Source of the DNA: Phoronis australis
Taxonomy: Eukaryota; Phoronida; Phoronidae
Direction: 5' to 3'
Length of the DNA stretch: 64,000 nt
NCBI GenBank assembly: GCA_002633005.1
Contig: NMRA01000288.1
Coordinates: 262,300-326,299, forward strand
In this document: positions 1-11,300 of the stretch, piece after piece
Layout: each line of letters opens with the position of its first letter
Position numbering within the stretch: the first letter of the stretch is position 1
Made by a program: the position numbers and the translations under genes
Notes under the pieces: model-generated
What the model was told of the DNA's origin: nothing
Seen by the model: only the letters and a program-made list of their open reading frames with translations
Databases searched by the model: none

Positions 1-2
1 TT

Positions 3-656
3 TTCGGTATTCAAGTTTACGGACAGGTGATGTTTGAATCTTACGGATTCCCTGGAGGCATGTTCGTAACACCACTGTACAGTGCTTGTGCCCTCACGAG
101 TGTTGTGGTTAATGATGGATTTGACAACGACTGTGACGGAAAAATAGACGAAGAACTCGCTGATGGCTTGGACAACGACGGCGACGGGAATATAGATGAG
201 GACACAGCGCAGCAGGCAAATCCGTTATTTATGGCAAGAACTACGACTGTTACATCGTTACTCGCTATGCCTGCACTTACTAAACAACCGTCAATAACGG
301 ATACACCAAATAATGGATCGAATAACGGTGCTGACGGCGGACTCCCAGCAATTATTGTGGTAGGAACTGTGGTGCCAGGTGTTATAATATTACTGGTCGC
401 TCCTTTTGCATGCCGCTGTTGTTGCTTGCTTGCCTTAAAACGAAGGCGAAGAGAAAGAAAGAAGGAATCGTCTGAGGCTAACGACGAAGAAGGAATGGGA
501 AACGGTAATGTACAGAAGACACCAGTCGCCCCAATTTCCCTGTCTAGCAGTGGACAATTCGACCAAGACGACTGGCTGTATTCTCGATCCACGTCGTCAC
601 GGCAAGGTACAGATAATTTTGTATTGACGACACCAGGAACACCCATGAACATTTAA
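3..656 (+). CDS. 3'-terminal exon of an IgGFc-binding-domain transmembrane protein (partial)
   Basis: The reading frame is open from base 3 to the TAA at 654-656; the 5' part of the gene lies outside the window. The first residues (FGIQVYGQ, ESYGFPGG) look like the end of an IgGFc-binding N-terminal domain. Two acidic Asp/Asn-Gly repeats follow (DGFDNDCDGKIDEE, then DGLDNDGDGNIDED), resembling MopE/thrombospondin-type metal-binding loops. After a Thr/Asn/Gly-rich linker comes one hydrophobic segment (AIIVVGTVVPGVIILLVAPF), a Cys cluster, and a basic stop-transfer stretch (KRRRRERKK). The cytoplasmic tail of about 70 residues is Ser/Thr-rich. Seen: a type I membrane topology with a secreted-type ectodomain. 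Known: IgGFc-binding domains occur in mucus and adhesion proteins. The ligand is unknown; an innate-recognition or adhesion role is only inference. Confidence 0.75.
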   Translation, partial: FGIQVYGQVMFESYGFPGGMFVTPLYSACALTSVVVNDGFDNDCDGKIDEELADGLDNDGDGNIDEDTAQQANPLFMARTTTVTSLLAMPALTKQPSITDTPNNGSNNGADGGLPAIIVVGTVVPGVIILLVAPFACRCCCLLALKRRRRERKKESSEANDEEGMGNGNVQKTPVAPISLSSSGQFDQDDWLYSRSTSSRQGTDNFVLTTPGTPMNI

Positions 657-937
657 ATTTCACCCCGGCACTAATACCGTCTGACATTATAACAATTAGT
701 GAAATACAATTATAAACACTTGCATATACATATAGATAAGCCAGCATTCGTCGAAATTCAAAATCTCTTCATTTAGAACCACCGTATAGCACAATAGAAT
801 ACAACATAAAACAAGTAAGGAATGGAAAATGTGAGGCAATAATTACTATTTACTATTCATACATTTGTCATACGATTGGAAGACTGGCATAGTATAAGTA
901 CATGTACATATTATTACGTATTTCTGTCGACTGATTA

Positions 938-943
938 AATAAA
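938..943 (+). terminator. AATAAA polyadenylation signal, first gene
   Basis: This is the canonical AATAAA hexamer about 280 bases after the stop codon of the IgGFc-binding-like gene. It is the best poly(A) candidate before the reverse-transcriptase fragment. No cleavage site can be fixed from sequence alone. Confidence 0.45.
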
Positions 944-954
944 TTTGAAGAACA

Positions 955-1740
955 AATATTCAACTCCAGTTATACTGTAAAATGAAAGTTTATCTACCAA
1001 GACACCATTGTCTATTGTGTCAAAGGCTTTTGAAAAGTCTAAAAATGTGGTTGTTGGGTTTATCCCCTTGACAAGATATCGCTAATTCTGTCAGTGAGTT
1101 TGAGTGTAGCAAATTCTGTTGATCGTAATTTTTGAAAACCATATTGATGTCCACATAAGATTTTGTTTGTACTAAGGTTGCCATAAAGCTGGTCATAGGC
1201 AATTTCCAAATAATTCTGAGAAGCAGAAAGTAGAGAGATAGGCCTGTAGTTGTTAATATTGTGTTCATCTAAGTCATTTCCTTTGTGTATAGGCACAACT
1301 TTTCAAATTAGTTGGAAAAATAACCTGTTGATTGATGGTGGTAGACAGTGGTGGAAATGTTGTCAAATCCAGTGCTAGATTTCGATTTGATATTAACCAA
1401 GATCTTTAAAACGTTGTTTTCATCTACTGCTTGAAATTTAATTGGAGAAGATTTCAAATGTAGTGTGCGTTGGACTAGTAATGTCTTAGCTAATGGTGGG
1501 CCAATACTTATAAAGAATTTAAATTCATCAGCTGTTGACGTTTTATCAAATATCTTATCTGTTAGTTTTTTTATATTCTGGTAATTTGGTACAAATTTTA
1601 TTTGTTTTGAAAATACTTTTAACACATTCCATGTCTTACTGGAATCTTGTTTATATTTTTTGAGTGCTTTGTGAAAATAAAGTTTCTTTGCAGTTTGAAT
1701 AATTAATTTCAAAGTTTTATTGTTGTATCGCCGTGAACAA
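955..1740 (-). mobile_element. Degenerate non-LTR retrotransposon (LINE) reverse transcriptase fragment
   Basis: Reading on the minus strand gives three stretches in different frames. First comes a pre-RT region (TAKKLYFHKALKKYK ... KSSTGFDNIS). Next is a block with NNYRPISLLS and HQYGFQKLRST, which are RT motifs 1 and 2. Last is TTTFLDFSKAFDTIDN, motif A with its catalytic Asp. The frame changes and the end before the YxDD box show a dead, truncated copy. The motifs fit the Jockey/CR1-like class of LINEs; family assignment needs a library search. Confidence 0.85.
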
Positions 1741-2469
1741 AAGGAATGGGGGGAAACAGATAGACGCACAGTGAACTGGCCGACACTGTGGACCCGCCAG
1801 CTGAGGACGTAAAACGGTACAGGGTTGAAACGCCTGAGGAAGCTGGTAACCATCTGATGACTTCTCACTGTTGGTAGAAGTCAACATCAGGTTCGCGGCT
1901 GCAGAAATAATTATTGGAAACAGAGTTGTCCAAGGGAATCATTTGAGCAGGGCGAAGACAGTCATCATCTAATGATGTCTGGTTACATCAGCAGAAAGCA
2001 CCGTCTGTAAGTACGCGATATAATAGGTACTAAAGTTCCTCTTTCGTTCGTTAAGTAGCTGGTTGGTCAGTCATTCCTGTGCAGTGCAGTGAATCGACCA
2101 AACACGCGAACGCACATGTAGCAGCATGCTTATCACGTTTTCCCACTGAATCGTTTTAGTTTTAGTATCTACCACGGCGGGGGAATAACTGTTTGGGTTA
2201 GCATCCGGTAATCATTTACCGTTCAAGGTTATTTTAGGGTACCTGTAAGGTAGACGTTGACAATGTCTTCGCACAATGCACCAACATATTGAACGTATTT
2301 GGTGTAAGCGATCTTCGAATCTCGGCGATTTGTCCGTTATTTTGTGCATGTAAGCTGACCACGAACTATGGTGAGTGCGAATAAGAGCTCAGTTAACAAA
2401 GTGTGATACAATAGAAAGATCTTCCATTCGAACATCGCCAGATGTTTCCACGCATTGGAGCACTGACCT

Positions 2470-2886
2470 TCATCGTGAATAGAAAACCTCAAGCACAAAA
2501 GAACATGGCAGCTGGTTTAGATGAGAGTTGACTTCGCCCTGTGCACGTCCTGCAGGTAAACACTCTGAATAGGTTATGCGTGTTGGATCTAATCTGTACC
2601 TGCTCACCAGAGCACTATCACAGACATCAGTGAGGGGTGTGTCCCAAGTTAAAAGAAGAGCTACTCGAGAGCTGACTGAAAAGCCGCGCGAGCCTGTATA
2701 GATACTAATTCCTGTAACAGCTGGGTCTAGCCCAAGATTGTTCATGTGAAAAGTGCCTATACTCTCAGTTATTACCATGGCAAAACTCAGTTCTATAATA
2801 AACCTGAGCACGAAACAACTAGAAACCAATTTTGTAACCGTAAGCCGACTAAATCGACCCATTTCGTGGTCCATGCGAAAGGGCAT
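2470..2886 (-). CDS. Unrecognised ORF with a hydrophobic N-terminus, possible 5' exon
   Basis: An ATG-initiated frame of 138 codons. It starts MPFRMDHEMGRFSRL and has a hydrophobic, signal-like stretch near residues 18-38. A consensus donor (CTG|GTGAGC) lies inside at about residue 90, so it could be a first coding exon rather than a complete gene. No family is recognised and no downstream exon was found between it and the LINE fragment. It may equally be chance. Confidence 0.2.
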   Translation of the reverse strand: MPFRMDHEMGRFSRLTVTKLVSSCFVLRFIIELSFAMVITESIGTFHMNNLGLDPAVTGISIYTGSRGFSVSSRVALLLTWDTPLTDVCDSALVSRYRLDPTRITYSECLPAGRAQGEVNSHLNQLPCSFVLEVFYSR

Positions 2887-5800
2887 GAGCTGTCTTTCAA
2901 CATCTCTTGTGGCGCTTATTTATAGCCCATCTTACCAGAGATCATTTTCATTTTACCTATTTTTATTCACTATTTATTACTTGTAATTGTATTACTCATA
3001 ATAAATGACCTTACACGGCTTATCACGGTCTCCCTTTCATCTCAAGTAATGAGCTTGTGATGCACTATCATTTATATATTTGGGACATATGTCGATCTTA
3101 AAAGACATGTTTGTTGCAGCCTTCAGATACCAAATACACGTTGGCTATATACTGGTATATTAGATATGTATACTCTATAATTATATAGTACAACAGTTAA
3201 GTTAAATATCTTGCCTCGTTTGGATGGAGAAACAACCAGTGGATGGACACGGGAATATTCAAAATGGGCCACTACCCAGTTGATCAAATTCTGTTGCCAG
3301 ACCCCTACACCAAACAGTCCAACCACGTGAAGAGTGGACTAACTACAAGATCCGTTCCCTGTTGATCAAACCTTGTACGTCCAGTCATAGTAAGACCATG
3401 TTACCAAACACTTTTACTAACACATTTCATCGACATGCTTTGCAAAGTTTAGCATGGCTGCTGAATGTGACTATTGTCTAGGCTGGGATTTAGGTCGTAA
3501 TATTCGGTAATTTGTATGAAAACCACAACGTTGCTTACTCGATCCCAATCATGCGGCTACAATGGTGACGGATAAAACCAACCCTACGACCTCAGTCGAC
3601 AAAATGTACCACAACATATACTGTGACTCACAGCTGACTCGCCAGAGTATTTACGGACATGACTAAGGATTTTTTTGCCAAGCAGATTTACCAAAATGCA
3701 GACATCTGATAAACAAATTACATACATGCACATACCCACGGACGGCAACTACCACCAGTATACCAAATAAGTATAAATAGATGAGGGATACATTACAACA
3801 AATATGACTGCAGTTCATACTTTCATGACAATCACTTTTCACAAAACTACCATCACACCAATTCGCACTGGTCATTCACAAGAATTAAAAAAAAATCCAC
3901 AACCCCTGGTATGTAAGTAGCACACACCTTAGGCGTGAACCTCTGTTTCTAACAACAAAACGTCTGCTGTCGTTTCTAGAAGAGTCTATGGTACATATTT
4001 ACATGATTTACTAGCAACATTCCATCAGTGTTCAGTTACAGAGCGTCTGTGGTCAGTTCACATGATAGCAACAGAGAATGACCCCTCATGCTCAAACACA
4101 CTTTAATGATGACCTCCAAAAACTAATTTGGCCATTATTGACGAACTTCTCCAAACGTAAGAACCCCAATCAAAGAGGTCAACTCTGATTTCAGGACAAC
4201 AGCTGTCATTTTCAGTTCGGCCCTTTCCAAGTTATAATACCATTATTTGCAAACAATTTAAAGAACCGTTCACAATAATCAGCATCCTCACAAGTGTTCC
4301 AAACCTATACTTGAGGGGAAGAAGTTAGAGGCTTAATGCTAGCATACACTGCTGACGTTGTGAAAAGACAAAATTCAATCCTTTACTTACAGCATTTTCA
4401 GATTGCTAAGAATATGATAAAACAATACCACCTTGACTGAAACATTCAAGCACTTTCACAATAGCTAATGTATACATGTACAGTTTACATAAATAAAACT
4501 TGATTTAATGTCAACATATTGTTTCCCTTTGGTGAAAATGGCGATAATTATGAACCATCACCGACTCAATTTGGGATAGCAATATGTCGAGTAGAAGACT
4601 AGTTCGTACAATGTTCAATAGCAAGAAACAAGACTTAAGCATTTAGTAGCAACAGCATAAGAGATTGAATACAAGGCACCCTGAAAAGCGTTACCCTACA
4701 ACGACTAAAGAGGATATGTCAACACGACTTAAATGTCTTCTCCCAATACAAGCATCCTAAATGGCCTGAGAATAAACAAAAGAGCTTCCCAAAACCAGTT
4801 TCTTTCCAGTCGCTGTTCACAGCTGCGTATTGCGCACCCCAAGTGGTCTTCTTTTCGACTGAAACAACAGAGGAATATGTTAGTTCTCAACTTTCAAACA
4901 CTATATTTTCACTAGCTGGAACCCATACCCACAATCTTACCCGCATCCCCACCCGTACCCCTCACACTTCCTGGACATAACAAGACAAAGCGCTCTTCTT
5001 TGTTTCACAAATCATCCACAAATGACTAATGACCTGACAATTTACAGAAAGCTTAACACAGGTCACAAAAATGATGTAATGAGAAATGAGGCAGGTCCCT
5101 AGCCTAATTCAAGTTATGCCAAGTTTATAGACTACATACAGTGCCAAGAACATACAGGAGATTTATAAATTAAATGAATATTGCAGTAAGCAGTAGTTTT
5201 ACCTTTCACATGTTTTTCAAATTATTCATGTTCTTCAGCGTTTTTATCGTAATTTCAACAAACCAGCAGAATTTCCAAGAAATTTCTCAACAAAAATTTA
5301 ATAACTACTGCACCAACTGATTTTCTGCCATTTATACCACTGAATCACCAACACAGTGTATTGTCCCCGAATAGTCGAACCAGAGTCACTACCAAGACAA
5401 ATATTATGTCATTTAAATATTTGACAGCTCAATATCCATCCTAAAAGTGGACACCTGACCACGTTCAAACTGCATTTGACAGTGCAGTACAAATTCAAAA
5501 TAAGTCTCTACAGTTGTGAGCTCAAGTTTATCATGGTATACGCAGATTACTTTCTATTCAAAGTTTGTGTTTGATAACCCTTAGATTTGAGCTACAATCT
5601 CAGCACCTAAAAAACTAGAGTAAAACAGAAAACCTCAAAAATAATCTGGAATTCGAGTTTAAAGAATACATCCCAGGTGCTAGTGTGATTAACACAAGGC
5701 CAAAATAAACCACATTCATTGGTTCTGGTCCGCACCAGACTCATTTTGAAATTATGCCATTTTTTGGCTTAAAATAGCATATCTTTTTCTGCATGCACCA

Positions 5801-6401
5801 ATTCTGCCATAACATGCAAAATCCCAGTGTCAAAATCCATGCACTTGAAACGCATATGGTCAAAAAAAGTTTTACCTGACGACTAAATTCACAGTATTTC
5901 ATTCCCTCCATCACACTCAGAAACCATGGAATCGTCCAGTTTATTGTAGTTTTCAAACAGAAAAGATGCCAAAATCTTTTCTTGTTTACAACTGGCAAAA
6001 TTTCCCAGCTAATTTTCATTTCCATGATAAGTGTTATTTTTCGACATTTTTCTAATATGGCTCTCGCCATACCTTTAACAAAATTAAATGAGTTTCAACA
6101 AATTTACTTGACTTTTCGAAACTACTGCAGCTGGTAATACTTGTCAGTATTTATTTCAGACAAGGGAGGTGACAAATACCATAAGAAACTAAATATCACC
6201 CAGAGGTGAGTCAGTGGATGGATTGGCCTAAGTTGAGTGCTATGTTCAATGGTGCATGGTTCAACATGCCAACATGCATTTAAGCCTCTAAAATGCTCTA
6301 CATTCCCACATCTAATGCAAATTCAAGGCAGGCATGCACTCATATGCCACTTGACAACCTTTGTAATCACATGCGGTTAAGCTACACTTTCATGTATGTA
6401 C
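2887..6401. other. Gene-poor stretch; probably holds the unlocated 3' end of the NuMA gene
   Basis: AT-rich sequence without a convincing long coding region. It contains one copy of a short repeat (around 3015-3105) whose inverted partner lies near 7370-7450; both carry GACATATGTCGATCTTA next to a GGAGACCGTG-type motif. Two tiny intervals on the minus strand have excellent splice signals (3928-3948 and 4391-4405) and may be NuMA 3' exons. Otherwise nothing is recognised. Confidence 0.4.
4391..4405 (-). other. Candidate 15-base microexon of the NuMA gene
   Basis: On the minus strand a pyrimidine-rich acceptor (TTTTATCATATTCTTAG) is followed by CAATCTGAAAATGCT and a near-perfect donor (GTAAGTAAAG). 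Five codons in phase 0 match the phase-0 end of the upstream NuMA exon at 6402. A second phase-0 candidate at 3928-3948 (seven codons, KQRFTPK) has a weaker donor, GTGTGT. This is speculative without transcript data. Confidence 0.25.
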
Positions 6402-8312
6402 CTTGCAGTCAGGGTCGTGTTTTCCAGCTAACCTAGGCGAGAACCGTCGCTGCTTGGGCGTGTTACCGATCTCAAATGCAATGCTTTTGCCTAGTGCGTT
6501 TTTCTGCAATTGACAAGGCAGCAGAGGTTGAAAAAACATTCCAGTACACTTACTTTGACTCGCCGCTCACCTCTATCCAAGCCTAGAAGACGATTAATCT
6601 AACCTGTCTCACTTGCACATTGCTTGGGTGAAAAATACAATTCAATTACGACTTATCAATGATGACATTTTTTTGCATCTCTGTGTTGTCCTAACTCAAA
6701 TAATAACACTCCCCTACGAACTATTCAGTAATACGTTGCGTAGTACGTATACTATTCTTAATTGCTATACAGAAAATCTAGGGGAGTGTTTCATGAAAAG
6801 TGACTTAAGACTTAGACACAGATTGTCTCCACACAACTATTTCTAAAAAATAATTAAACCTCACTTGTGATAAAGTCCAAAGTCTCCAAGAATATATTCA
6901 TAACTGTTAGTAACAACAATAATTTCTATAAATTATTTCTAGACTGTGGTGCACTTGTAATTACTTACTTCCTAAATCTTTTTTCAGCGATGGTAAAACA
7001 AAATTTCTGTCTTAGTTTTAAGTCACTTTCATGAAACAAACCACAGGCATGCTTTTCAGAAATTCCACAAATACGTCTGAACTGCAAACGAGATGACATT
7101 TCGTAAAGCTGAATGTTCACAGGACTTTTTAGATATGTTTTAAACAAAATTGCTGTATAAGCACCAACACATAAGTTCTGGTTTTACATAAACATTCACT
7201 TGCCATTTTCATTGTCAATGAGGTTTTCAAGTTATAATCTTCCATGTTTGGGTAGACTTGTACTACTTTTTCTCAAGCGTAACCGAATGCATGAATTTTC
7301 GACAAGACTTGTGAAATGAGATTTTATACGTCTTATACAAAACATACGTGAGTTTTTACCTCCTTTTCGGTGCATGGAAACCATTTTTAAGATCGACATA
7401 TGTCCCCGTGATAACTAAACATGCGTTACAAGATAAAAAAGGAGACCGTGGGCTGGCGAAGTAAAGGCCATTAAATATCACAAAAAAGCCACTAGTACAA
7501 AGCATAAGAATTTTTTAAAAAATGTACGCAATAGATAAAATACAAGTCATTGCAAAATGGGCAGTAAGCAGCGCACCAGAGGGATGGGAAATTACATATT
7601 GTGCAGAGGNGAAGGGTAGAGGGTGGGTAAATTTTAAGGTAGGTTTAACTTCAATATTTGTGTTGCTGGCACAAAGAGACTAATTTGAGAACATGCGAGC
7701 TTACAAGGCTAGCAAATAAATTCCTAAGGCCTTTAGGAGCCGTGAGGTGACCAAGCTTGTGGCAATTAGTCGGCTGGAGATACCCATGTTAGTATGACGC
7801 ATGTAACTCCCAACAACGGAATTTGTGGACCGGTCCAAAAGGTAGTAAGACAAGTCTTGTGCTCACATAAATATGTTTAACGAGTGAAAAACAATTTATG
7901 ATGGACATAGGCGGTGATAATTAAATATGCAGCACAGGCCAGTTTGCAAAGGAGACTGTGATTAGGCAGGTAGTATGACAAAATAGTGGTCTAAAGGATA
8001 AGAATGAAAAATGATAAATACAATATATTATTAAAAAACTTTTAACGACAGGAAACAATATCAAATGGCTCAACTGTTGTGAGTATTCTTTCAATTGTTA
8101 CATATCAGATACCAGTAATCCCAGTGAGTTAACATCCTTACCAGAGAGTCACCGTTCTCAGCATTGGGCGACCTCTGCTCTGACCGTCGACGGGATCTCC
8201 TCCTGGGAGTCACTGGCGTAATGTCATTGCGGGGCTTCTTGAACGGACTTGGCTTCACCTTACCTGGGGTCGGCGGGCCAGGCTTCTGGTAGGACGGGGC
8301 AGGTCGCTTGGC
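6402..8312 (-). other. NUMA1: NuMA basic C-terminal exons
   Basis: Exon 8142-8312 encodes a Lys/Arg/Pro-rich tail (AKRPAPSYQKPGPPTPGKVK ... TPVTPRRRSRRRSEQRSP), a plausible bipartite nuclear localisation and microtubule-binding region with several TP/SP sites. Exon 6402-6503 encodes KNALGKSIAFEIGNTPKQRR, recalling human NuMA RQSMAFSILNTPKK. Both junctions are phase 0. A possible 45-base exon at 6554-6598 (ending GERRVK|GTAAGT) would leave a 50-base intron before 6503; its acceptor lacks a pyrimidine tract, so it is not included in the model. Confidence 0.7.
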
Positions 8313-11300
8313 CTGGACACAGAAACAAGTGAAGCCATGAAGAGATCAGAGCCGAGGTCCAATCTCTTTATTTGAAACTTGACTAAAAAACTGACCAGTA
8401 GCATGTTACGCTTAGAGAGTACTTGGAAATTTGTACTGTCTCTAATCTTGAAGCGTGATTGATATCTGAGTTGAGCCTGAGTTCAGATGTTAGAGCCCAG
8501 TGTCTAACCTCTGTCCTTGAAACTTGACTTTTGACCAATCACATGTAACGCTTCAAGTAAATTTACAAATTTGAACTCAAATCATGCAGCTTGATTGGCT
8601 GAATTAATATCTGAGTCTGAGTCGAGTCTGAGTTCAGGAATTAGATCCTGGACTCTTATTTTACTGCACCAGATGACATGTACCAAACATGGCCATGATG
8701 GTTTTCAGGTTGAATTAAAAATAATCACTTAACAGGTCATAATGAGTAAAGCACCGTCAACAGGTAGTATGACAGTAGGCAGGCATTTCAGGTACTGAAG
8801 TCTGATATCAATTGCATGGAGGAAACGTAATGTAATGTCCAGTTTTTAAAACAACAGGCATTTTATAAACATCATAAGAATCATTTCACCCTAGCAAAGA
8901 AAATTTTTAGTTTGATTTGTTTCTGACTAGTTCTGTAGATGGCATCACAGGTTTAATTCCCTAAGTAGAAATTTTGGTTAATTTTGATGAACAGTCATCA
9001 TTTCCTGTGGCCACTTAAGTCAGGTGACCAAACGCATATATCTAGGACACGTTACCTACCGCTCGTTTGCCTTTTGTTGCCGCGCCATTGTCATCAGAGC
9101 TGCTGCTGCTGCTCATCTTAGAATTTGACCCAGCCAGAGACAGTCTTGTCCCCTGAGCTGGTCCTTGGGCCAGAGGATTTCCCTGGGTCTCCACGGCGTA
9201 AGACGTCCTGCAAGCAAAGGAGATCTGAGCATCAGCGCAACGTGGTTATCCGTGTGAAGCAGTGGAGTTGATTAGCGAGAGTAACACTACGAGATAAGCT
9301 CATCATTTCACAGTACACACAATACAATACAATGCAATACAACACAATACAATACCAAAACCAGCACAATACAACACCCTCTACCTTAAATGTGGCAGAC
9401 ATAGTGTATTCCGCCTCTGCAGTTCTCCCAGCCTGCCCCAGTCAAAATCATCAGGTTCGTCCTCGGAGGAGAACACGTTCCCGGCCCCAGCTGTAACGAC
9501 AAGTTTGCACCCACTGACAAACACTAGTCACAAATAAAACACACACAGATAGACATGGATGACTTTTATTCATTTATATAGACTGTATAATTATTTAGAA
9601 TTCAGGATCCAACAGGACTGGGACATGTAGACTGTGTAATTATTTAGAATTCAGGTTCCAACAAGATTGGGACATGTAGACTGTATAATTATTTAGAGTT
9701 CAGGTTCCAACAGAACTGGGACATGTAGACTGTATAATTATTTAGAGTTCAGGTTCCAACAGGACTGGGACATGTAGACTGTATAATTATTTTAGTGTTT
9801 ACAAACAATCATGGTGAAAACTTAATCAAAGTTATACAAATCCTATAAGATTCCTTTCCTTAACTTGTGGGCATCCAGGAAAACTTCGACCGCATTTGAT
9901 CCAAGGAACACAAGTATGCTGAGAACTTTGTGCCGCTTGTACCATTAGCACAAACACGTGCTCAAATTTGTGCACAGATGCATGGACATGTTAAAAGCTT
10001 AGTGAGCCGCAACATGTCAAGAACATTGTCCTGAGAACACTTGCTTGGGTACATCTAACACACAAAGATATCTATGAATGGCTTGTACTGTATTCTTTTT
10101 GAGAACTCGGACAGTTGAACAGGTACTACAATTCAGAAACCTTTAAAACAACTGCGACTCACTTGGGACAGCATTGGAGCGTGTTGGTTCAAACGATGCA
10201 CTGCTCTTACTGATGCTCAGAGCATTACTGAAATGGAAGGAACATACAGACGGATTAATGTGTGCACACAGACACGAAAACAACTTCATGAATTTCCCTC
10301 GAGATTTGCAATTCATTCTCTCCTGATCTCTATTACAGTTTCCTACTATACGTAACTATGATGAATCTAGAAGAATTTCGATGAAATTCATGGATTTATC
10401 TGAAAACTACCATTAGTTATAAACCAGAGAAATTTCTTTCCAATGCAAAGAAAGATCCAATGGGTGTACCATCCAATTTTTCAAAACCTAAAATGGTATT
10501 AGGAAGAACATAATAATTAAGTTTTAAGCATTTTACTAATAAGATAAACAAAGATCAAGAGGTATAATGAAAACATTTTATAATGTTTCAGTGTGAGAAC
10601 GAGCATATTTTCACTTCTAGAATGCAGAGTAAACAAGAGGTTAAAAGCGTTTTACAGGTTTAAGGTAAAATTTGGCAAACCCAGAATATTGCTCCTTAGC
10701 TTGCGCAAAATTCGAATCCAGCGTGTTACTAATTTGGAATATTGAAATTACCAATTCAAAACTTATTGACAACAGTCCATAATATGGACACTATACGGTA
10801 CCACAATGAGCATCAGGTTGTGTATCTCCCATTACCTGTTGACACTGCGCTTGCTTGTAATGGAGACGATGCTGTCCTGTGAAATGCGCAAGTGGTCCAA
10901 AGTCAAGTCCATGGAATTGTTGAAAGTATCTAACAAATAACAAAATAATCAAAGATACAGTTGCTGAGAAACAGAACAGCTAAGAACTTTTTCAATAGTG
11001 TTTCAATTTTCAAACAAAAAAAATTCAACTTTTAAATTCTAAAATTAAAAAGACAAACAATGGTTAAACAAAAATTCCCAAATAAGTTTGAAAATTTGAC
11101 GAACTTTACCTGGATTTGTTGACGTTATGGCAAAAAGACAGAAAAATATGTGTCCAGATAAAAATAAACATTAATCAAAAATTAGCTGGATATCTTTACT
11201 TCAAAATTTTGTCGAGAAAAATATATGTCAATTTCGTTTATAACAACACTGTACTTCGTCCACAAAACATGAACTGAGAGACACAGGAAAACAGAAACTT

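Noticed and set aside
41-652. Minus-strand open frame over the first gene
   Set aside because: Shadow of the plus-strand exon, whose domain features and membrane span are clear.
5741-6070. 109-codon minus-strand frame near the NuMA 3' region
   Set aside because: Composition is rich in Trp, Phe and Cys without any NuMA-like or other motif; the internal donor is weak.
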